A stretch of DNA of 19,780 bases from Pseudomonadales bacterium (GTDB taxonomy: Bacteria > Pseudomonadota > Gammaproteobacteria > Pseudomonadales > Moraxellaceae): contig JABEVH010000009.1 of NCBI GenBank assembly GCA_013043915.1, forward strand, positions 1-19,780, written 5' to 3'. Within the stretch, counting starts at the first letter, position 1, and every line of letters begins with the position of its first letter. Below are positions 6,334-11,535 of the stretch, piece after piece. Both the position numbers and the translations under genes were made by a program. Below the pieces are notes generated by a model that was not told where the DNA came from, did no database searches, and saw nothing but the letters and a program-made list of their open reading frames with translations.

Positions 6334-7833
6334 ATGAAACCCTCTCTGCAGCTTCAAATCGGTCAACATCTGACGATGACACCGCAGCTGCAGCAGGCTA
6401 TTCGATTACTGCAGCTGTCTACGCTTGAACTTGAACAGGAAATCCAGGAAGCCCTGGAATCTAATCCTTTGCTCGAAGTTGGGGATGATAACGACAACGA
6501 CGCTGAGGTCAGTTCCCACGATATAGAGATTGATTACGCTGCTGGTGAGCTGGCATTACAACAAGCCAATGCCGGTGACTCCCCTATGGATATCCAGGCC
6601 AATGAGTCGATTCCTGACCAGCTACCGGTTGATACGGTCTGGGACGATGTATTCAGCGGGACTTCGACCACCGGACTTGGCAGCGGCGGTGATGAAGAAG
6701 ACGAAAACTTGCTGGAGGCCCGCAATGCGATAGCACCTACGCTGCATGCTGACCTGATTTGGCAACTTAACCTCACACCTTTTAGTGAGCTAGATCGCCG
6801 CATTGCCGAGTCCTTGATAGAAGCTGTTGATGAACGTGGCTACCTGACCATAGATATCCAGGATATTCGTGAGACATTGCCAGAAGAGCTTGCCCATGAA
6901 GATATCGATGATGCTGAAATAGAAGCGGTACTGCATCGCATACAGCAATTCGATCCTCCCGGGGTTTGTGCCCGTGACCTGCGCGAATGCCTGCTCATCC
7001 AAATGGGACAATGGCCTGATAACCAGCCCTGGCGAGAAAAAGCCATCGAATTGGTGCGTGATCATCTCAGCATATTGGCGCAACATGACTACCCCACCCT
7101 ACAGCGCAAACTCAAACTGCAGGAGTCACAGTTACGCGACGTCATACGCGCCATCCAGAGCTTGAATCCAGTCCCCGGCTCCCGATTAGGTTACGGCAGT
7201 GATACCGACTACGTCACTCCCGATGTCATTGTGCGTAAAAAGAATCAGCGCTGGGTGGTTGAACTGAACCCTGATCATGCACCACGGGTACGTATCAACA
7301 CCAATTATGCTTCTCTGATACGTCGGGCAGATTCGAGCAGTGATAACAACTACCTTAAAAACAGCTTGCAAGAAGCGCGCTGGTTTATCAAAAGCCTGCA
7401 AAGTCGTAATGAAACCCTGCTTAAAGTCGCCCATTGTATCGTTGAACACCAGCGGGGATTTCTGGAAGATGGGCCGGAGTCTATGCAACCGTTGGTGCTT
7501 CGTGACGTCGCTGAAGAGGTGGGCATGCACGAGTCAACGATTTCTCGTGTCACCACACAAAAATTCATGCTCACCCCACGTGGCCTTTATGAACTGAAGT
7601 ATTTCTTCTCCAGCCATGTTGCCACCAATACGGGCGGCGAATGCTCCAGTACAGCCATTCGCGCCATGATTCGTAAACTGGTGGGTCAGGAAGATCCTCG
7701 TAAACCACTCAGCGACAACAAAATTGCTGACCTGCTTGAGGTTCAGGGCATCAGCGTGGCCAGAAGAACCATTGCTAAATACAGAGAGTCATTAAATATC
7801 GCTCCCTCCAATGAGCGAAAACGGCTGATCTGA
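6334..7833 (+). CDS. rpoN: RNA polymerase sigma-54 factor
   Basis: The 499-residue protein directs RNA polymerase to -24/-12 promoters, which need ATP-driven enhancer-binding activators. Region I is the glutamine/leucine-rich activator-interacting segment (MKPSLQLQIGQHLTMTPQLQQAIRLLQLS..., residues 1-50). Region II is acidic (DDNDNDAE and following, about 50-125). Region III contains the core-binding domain and the helix-turn-helix (block EVGMHESTISRVT), and ends with the RpoN box ARRTIAKYRE at about 476-485. I chose ATG 6334 by comparison with known N-termini; GTG 6328, two codons earlier, is better placed behind AGGA (6318-6321), so two extra residues are possible. It heads the run rpoN-hpf-rapZ-npr-yjgA and is divergent from ilvI. 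Confidence 0.96.
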   Translation: MKPSLQLQIGQHLTMTPQLQQAIRLLQLSTLELEQEIQEALESNPLLEVGDDNDNDAEVSSHDIEIDYAAGELALQQANAGDSPMDIQANESIPDQLPVDTVWDDVFSGTSTTGLGSGGDEEDENLLEARNAIAPTLHADLIWQLNLTPFSELDRRIAESLIEAVDERGYLTIDIQDIRETLPEELAHEDIDDAEIEAVLHRIQQFDPPGVCARDLRECLLIQMGQWPDNQPWREKAIELVRDHLSILAQHDYPTLQRKLKLQESQLRDVIRAIQSLNPVPGSRLGYGSDTDYVTPDVIVRKKNQRWVVELNPDHAPRVRINTNYASLIRRADSSSDNNYLKNSLQEARWFIKSLQSRNETLLKVAHCIVEHQRGFLEDGPESMQPLVLRDVAEEVGMHESTISRVTTQKFMLTPRGLYELKYFFSSHVATNTGGECSSTAIRAMIRKLVGQEDPRKPLSDNKIADLLEVQGISVARRTIAKYRESLNIAPSNERKRLI

Positions 7834-7860
7834 TGTGCTACATTGATCTTAAGCAAGATA

Positions 7861-7880
7861 TTCCATGTGACATCGTGGAA
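7861..7880 (+). promoter_or_regulatory. Hairpin in the rpoN-hpf gap
   Basis: The 103-base gap between rpoN and hpf contains an inverted repeat TTCCATG/CGTGGAA (seven pairs, one of them G-U, six-base loop). No T run follows, so it is not a clear terminator. I see no convincing separate promoter for hpf in the gap. Confidence 0.3.
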
Positions 7881-7936
7881 CTATCACCGTCAAGGGGTCC
7901 GGAATCGACCCGAACATGAGAGAAGAGGTAAGGCCT

Positions 7937-8224
7937 ATGCAAATGACTATCAGTGGACATCATGTCGAAGTGACTCAGGCCCTGAAAGATTACGTCACAG
8001 AAAAGCTAGATCGGGTAGAGCGTCACTTTGATCAGATCACCAGTTTGCATGTCATTCTCAGTATCGACAAACTGGTACAAAAGGCTGAAGCCACCTTACG
8101 TGCAGCTGGCACAGAAATCTTTGCCAATGCAGAATCCAGCGACATGTATGCGGCTATCGATGAACTCACGGACAAACTTGATCGACAGATCAAACGTCAT
8201 AAGGAGAAACTGCATCGTCATTGA
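7937..8224 (+). CDS. hpf: Ribosome hibernation promoting factor (short HPF)
   Basis: The 95-residue protein belongs to the HPF/YfiA family, which binds the 30S decoding region in stationary phase and, in its short form, promotes 100S dimers together with Rmf. The sequence begins MQMTISGHHVEVTQALKDYVTEKL and ends in a basic helix (RQIKRHKEKLHRH), covering the single beta-alpha-beta-beta-beta-alpha domain without the C-terminal dimerisation domain of long HPF. The length equals that of E. coli HPF. I chose ATG 7937, with GAGGTAAGG just upstream, over ATG 7916. It sits directly downstream of rpoN as in most gammaproteobacteria. Confidence 0.93.
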   Translation: MQMTISGHHVEVTQALKDYVTEKLDRVERHFDQITSLHVILSIDKLVQKAEATLRAAGTEIFANAESSDMYAAIDELTDKLDRQIKRHKEKLHRH

Positions 8225-8231
8225 TCTTTTG

Positions 8232-8267
8232 GGTGAGCAGTCTGCCAGAGGTTGCAGTCTGCTCACC
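8232..8267 (+). promoter_or_regulatory. Long hairpin between hpf and rapZ
   Basis: The inverted repeat has nine perfect outer pairs (GGTGAGCAG/CTGCTCACC), a T-T mismatch, then four inner pairs (CTGC/GCAG) around an eight-base loop. It starts seven bases after the hpf stop and is not followed by a T run, so it looks more like an RNA processing, stability or protein-binding element than an intrinsic terminator. It lies where ptsN is usually found in this cluster. Confidence 0.6.
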
Positions 8268-8311
8268 AACCAGCCAAACTGTACACATCCTAACTACTTG
8301 TTTATACGTTG

Positions 8312-9190
8312 ATGAAACTGGTCGTAGTCAGTGGTCGCTCTGGTTCTGGTAAGACCTCGGCCTTACATGTGCTTGAGGATCTGGGCTTTTATTGCGTCGA
8401 TAACCTGCCCGTCACGCTGCTGCCCGAGTTAACACGTACCTTGGCTGCCTCCAGCACCGGCAACCAGCAACAGGTAGCTGTTGGTGTTGATGCGCGTAAT
8501 CTGCCTGAGGACCTCAAACATTTTGGCAAAATACTGCAGGACATTAGAAACCAACAAGTCGCCGTTGAGGTTGTTTACCTGGATGCCCGCGATGAAATTC
8601 TGATACAAAGATTTCATTCAACACGGCGCAAACATCCTTTAAGCAGTCCCTCGCAATCGCTCAATGAGGCTATTGGCAGTGAAGCTCGCCTACTTGATAG
8701 CGTGAGCATGCAGGCAACGTTAAGACTCGATACGTCTAGCTTTAATATCCACGAGCTGCGAGAAGAATTTCGACGGCGCATGACGTCGTTACAAGGTGGC
8801 TCCCTCGCAATGCTGCTCGAGTCTTTTGCTTACAAACATGGCGTTCCTGTCGATGCTGATTTTGTCTTTGATGTACGCTGTTTACCTAACCCACACTGGC
8901 AAGTCGAGTTAAGGCAACAATCAGGACTCGACAGGGGTGTGATGGGTTTTCTTGATGCTCATACTGAAGTACAAAAATACCTGGAAGACATGGGTGGTTT
9001 CCTCGATACATGGCTGCCTGCCTTCAATGAAGGTGACCGCAGTTACTTGACCGTTGCTTTCGGATGCACAGGAGGCCAACATCGCTCAGTTTATATCGCT
9101 GAGCGTATGGCAGAGCGTTTGCATAACAGTGGCTACTCTCTGGTTCAGGTCAGACACCGGGAACTGGCTCATCATGATCGGGGCGAGTGA
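8312..9190 (+). CDS. rapZ: RapZ, RNase adapter protein and regulator of glmS (P-loop protein YvcJ/YhbJ family)
   Basis: RapZ in E. coli binds the small RNA GlmZ and hands it to RNase E, so controlling glucosamine-6-phosphate synthase and cell-envelope precursor supply. The 292-residue protein has a Walker A motif GRSGSGKT at residues 8-15, the DLGFYCVDNLPV block right after, and the conserved C-terminal GCTGGQHRSVYIAERMA near residue 250. ATG 8312 is preferred to the TTG one codon earlier. No strong ribosome-binding site is visible, and the 87-base gap after hpf is largely a hairpin. npr starts three bases after the stop, so these two are coupled. Whether GlmY/GlmZ exist here cannot be judged. 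Confidence 0.95.
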   Translation: MKLVVVSGRSGSGKTSALHVLEDLGFYCVDNLPVTLLPELTRTLAASSTGNQQQVAVGVDARNLPEDLKHFGKILQDIRNQQVAVEVVYLDARDEILIQRFHSTRRKHPLSSPSQSLNEAIGSEARLLDSVSMQATLRLDTSSFNIHELREEFRRRMTSLQGGSLAMLLESFAYKHGVPVDADFVFDVRCLPNPHWQVELRQQSGLDRGVMGFLDAHTEVQKYLEDMGGFLDTWLPAFNEGDRSYLTVAFGCTGGQHRSVYIAERMAERLHNSGYSLVQVRHRELAHHDRGE

Positions 9191-9193
9191 TGC

Positions 9194-9463
9194 ATGAAGG
9201 AAGTTGAAATTGAAATCATCAATAAACTTGGACTGCATGCTCGTGCAGCTTCCAAGCTAGTAAGTTTAAGCAGCCGTTATACCTCACGCATTGAGCTAGG
9301 ACGAGGGGGACGTTTTATCGATGCTAAAAGTATCATGGCCTTGCTGCTGTCCTCAGCATCCAAGGGTACCCTCATCGTCCTGCGCGCTGATGGCGAGGAT
9401 GAAGATGAAGCCCTAGAGGCCCTATGTGCACTGATCAATAATCGTTTTGACGAACCCGATTGA
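9194..9463 (+). CDS. npr: HPr-family phosphocarrier of the nitrogen-related PTS (NPr)
   Basis: The 89-residue protein is a small phosphocarrier passing phosphate from EI-type enzymes to EIIA proteins. The active-site His15 lies in GLHARAASKLV, and Ser46 lies in DAKSIMALLLSSASKG, the usual regulatory serine position. The length is normal for HPr. Its place directly after rapZ in the rpoN cluster makes it the NPr (ptsO) type. Its usual acceptor EIIANtr (ptsN) is not in this window, so its partner must be encoded elsewhere or is absent. Confidence 0.93.
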   Translation: MKEVEIEIINKLGLHARAASKLVSLSSRYTSRIELGRGGRFIDAKSIMALLLSSASKGTLIVLRADGEDEDEALEALCALINNRFDEPD

Positions 9464-9487
9464 ATGACTCCAGGCTGAATTTTAACC

Positions 9488-9988
9488 ATGTATGATGATG
9501 ACGATGACGTAAATGAGCACCTGAGCAAGACTCAGGTCAAGCAGGATATGGATCGCTTACAGTCTCTAGGTGAGTTTTTGCTCAAGCTGAAACCTGCCGT
9601 CCGGAGTAAGCTCCCCCTCACGGATAGTCTTGATGCCGCTCTTGATGAAGATGCCCGTATACGTGCACCGGAAGCGCGTCGACGTCATCGACAATATATT
9701 GGAAAGTTGATGCGTCAACAGGATGAAGATGCTCTACTGACCGCTTTAGAATCGGTATTACCTCGGCAAGGAAAGAATATTTCACTGGAAATGACCTTGC
9801 AACGGCTACTTACCGAAGGTGATAAGGCTGTTGCTGAGACGGTACAGCGCCATCCCGGAGCTGACCGCCCCCGCCTCCGGCAACTGGTGCGCATGGCACT
9901 GCGTGACCTTGAAAAAGACCCTGAAGCCACTGAAGGCCGTCATCGCATAGAGCTATATCTTCGCGAACTCGCTATATTGGCTCGTTAA
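9488..9988 (+). CDS. darP: YjgA/DarP, 50S ribosomal subunit maturation factor
   Basis: The 166-residue protein matches the DUF615 family, known in E. coli as DarP, which joins late 50S assembly intermediates and helps fold the peptidyl-transferase region. Family features are the acidic start (MYDDDDD), SKTQVKQDMDRLQSLGEFLLKL, and the ARRRHRQYIGKLMRQQD motif about residues 73-90; the rest is charged and helical. It is close to the usual length of 170-185. It is 24 bases after npr and is the last rightward gene of the block; its stop codon overlaps, on the other strand, that of the convergent cyclic-nucleotide-binding gene. I see no terminator between them. Confidence 0.9.
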   Translation: MYDDDDDVNEHLSKTQVKQDMDRLQSLGEFLLKLKPAVRSKLPLTDSLDAALDEDARIRAPEARRRHRQYIGKLMRQQDEDALLTALESVLPRQGKNISLEMTLQRLLTEGDKAVAETVQRHPGADRPRLRQLVRMALRDLEKDPEATEGRHRIELYLRELAILAR

Positions 9989-10476
9989 GCAAGTGGGGGC
10001 ATAAACTCAGCCAAGCGCTCGGAGGTCTTGCGTAAGTTGATACTCAACAGCGAGGCAATACCACGCAAAATCTTGATCCCCATTTCAGGATGCATTTTTA
10101 ACACCATATCAAAACCCTTGCGGGTCAACACCACCAAGGAAACGGCTGTTCTTGCTTTGACTGATGCTGATCGGGTCAGCTTATCAATCAGGCTCATTTC
10201 ACCGAGTGAACTGCCTTTGCCCAGAGTTGCAATAACCACCACTTGTCCCTGGTGATTGGTCTTAGTCACTTCAAGCACACCACTGGCAACAAAACAGACA
10301 AAATCACCTTTATCCCCTTCACGAAATACAAAATCACCGGCAATAATTCGGTTAAAAAACATGAATTTCTCAATGGCTACCCGTTCCCTGTCATCAAGAT
10401 CGGCAAAGATGGGTACATCTACCAAGTATTCAGAAATACGTACTGACATGCCTGCAACATCCTTCAAGGTACTCAT
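9985..10476 (-). CDS. Stand-alone cyclic nucleotide-binding domain protein
   Basis: The 163-residue protein is a single CRP-like cyclic-nucleotide-binding domain with no helix-turn-helix after it. The phosphate-binding cassette GEMSLIDKLTRSASV at about residues 92-106 keeps the conserved Gly-Glu and Arg-Ser-Ala, so cAMP or a similar ligand could bind. A long C-terminal helix (about 127-158) ends the protein. No signal peptide or catalytic domain is present, so it probably works by protein-protein contact; its partner is unknown. ATG 10476 is chosen because the MSTLKDVAG start looks like relatives I remember; ATG 10449 and GTG 10500 are alternatives. It lies 47 bases after the amidase gene and is probably co-transcribed with it. 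Confidence 0.8.
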   Translation of the reverse strand: MSTLKDVAGMSVRISEYLVDVPIFADLDDRERVAIEKFMFFNRIIAGDFVFREGDKGDFVCFVASGVLEVTKTNHQGQVVVIATLGKGSSLGEMSLIDKLTRSASVKARTAVSLVVLTRKGFDMVLKMHPEMGIKILRGIASLLSINLRKTSERLAEFMPPLA

Positions 10477-10523
10477 CCATCCTAGCAGGCAGATCAGCAC
10501 AATATGCGTGAATTACGACCATA

Positions 10524-11399
10524 CTAAGCATCTTTATTCGTAAACTGTGCGCATATCGACACCTGCAAGGGTAATCGGCGCTGCTGCGACATGGGCATGG
10601 AACGCCGACAACGCACCAATTCACTTAAGTCAGTATCTACCTTCAGCAAAACCGGCTCCTCTCCTGCTTGTGCGACCACTCTCCCCCAAGGATCCACGGC
10701 CAGACTATGGCCCCACGTAAAGCGTCCTGGGTAAGGACTACCACACTGCCCAGAGGCCCATATATAAACTTGATTCTCTATAGCCCGAGCTCGCAACAAT
10801 GTGGACCAATGCGCAGCTCCCGTTACTTGCGTAAAAGCAGAGGGCACGGCAATAAAATCAGCACCAGCCTGCGTCAACGCAGAGAAAAGTTCTGAAAACC
10901 TAAGATCGTAACAAATCGTCAGACCCAGGCGCCCCCATGGCGTATCTACCAGAACGATCTTATCTCCCGCTTCCATGCGATCTGACTCTCGGTAGGCTCC
11001 TTGCGTATCATCAACCTGGACATCGAACATGTGAATCTTGTCATAACGAGCTACTACCTGACCTTGATCATCAATCACAAAACAGGCAGCTCGCATGCGT
11101 CCATCCGGAACCAACCCTCCGTCAGGACGTGTCAGCCAAGGCAAGGTACCGGCCACCAGCCAAAGTTTCAGGCGAGCACACGCAGACTGCAAGGCCGCCA
11201 AAAAATCTGCAGCCTGGCTAGCTAAAACTTGCGGGCCTTGCGGGTGCATACCCATGACATGTTCCTGCAGGAGCATCAGTTGGGCACCCTGCTCAGCAGC
11301 CAGCTGCATCTGCGTCAGCACATGACGTTGATTTTCCTCAGCATGCTTGCCACTACAGCACTGCAGCAAGGCCAGACGCAAAACACCGCTAGAATCCAT
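10524..11399 (-). CDS. Carbon-nitrogen hydrolase (nitrilase superfamily, Nit1-like amidase)
   Basis: The 291-residue protein is a nitrilase-fold amidase. The catalytic triad is visible: Glu46 (LLQEHVMG), Lys121 (RYDKIHMFD) and Cys163 (TICYDLRFSELF). The KIHMFDV block and overall length resemble the Nit1/YbeM group, which hydrolyses deaminated glutathione; that substrate is inferred from the family only. GGGGAGG stands directly before ATG 11399, so this start is preferred to the longer frame beginning at 11435. It is divergent from the pel operon across a 136-base gap. In Pseudomonas a relative sits near yjgA and tldD, but tldD and pmbA are not present here. Confidence 0.88.
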   Translation of the reverse strand: MDSSGVLRLALLQCCSGKHAEENQRHVLTQMQLAAEQGAQLMLLQEHVMGMHPQGPQVLASQAADFLAALQSACARLKLWLVAGTLPWLTRPDGGLVPDGRMRAACFVIDDQGQVVARYDKIHMFDVQVDDTQGAYRESDRMEAGDKIVLVDTPWGRLGLTICYDLRFSELFSALTQAGADFIAVPSAFTQVTGAAHWSTLLRARAIENQVYIWASGQCGSPYPGRFTWGHSLAVDPWGRVVAQAGEEPVLLKVDTDLSELVRCRRSMPMSQQRRLPLQVSICAQFTNKDA

Positions 11400-11458
11400 A
11401 CTACCTCCCCATACCAACACACCTAACTTAGGCATTTCTGCTTGTCAGCCGAGTATTC

Positions 11459-11516
11459 CTGACACTAGAATAGCTCTTAGTGATAATTTGTGACGAACAT
11501 CACGGTTTTATATAAT
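11459..11516 (+). promoter_or_regulatory. Two overlapping-array candidate promoters for the pel operon
   Basis: The first promoter is CTGACA (11459-11464), 17 bases, GATAAT (11482-11487), each box five of six to consensus; it gives a start near 11494 and a leader of about 40 bases. The second is TTGTGA (11488-11493), 17 bases, TATAAT (11511-11516); it would start near 11523, right at the ribosome-binding site, leaving almost no leader. An operator-like palindrome lies between them. The first is the better candidate. Confidence 0.55.
11489..11504. promoter_or_regulatory. CRP/Vfr-like palindrome in the pelA promoter region
   Basis: TGTGA-N6-TCACG matches the CRP-family half-site pattern TGTGA-N6-TCACA with one mismatch. 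It covers the presumed start of the first pel promoter and the -35 of the second, a location that suits repression of pel; relative to the divergent amidase gene it lies some 90 bases upstream of the start codon. Which factor binds is unknown. Confidence 0.4.
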
Positions 11517-11535
11517 TTTCTCAAGGAGAAATGAT

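Noticed and set aside
6240..6428. Short rightward frame covering the rpoN promoter region and start.
   Set aside because: It overlaps rpoN out of frame and would contain its promoter elements; no recognisable protein features.
10028..10543. Several rightward frames opposite the cyclic-nucleotide-binding gene.
   Set aside because: They are mirror frames of a well-supported gene.
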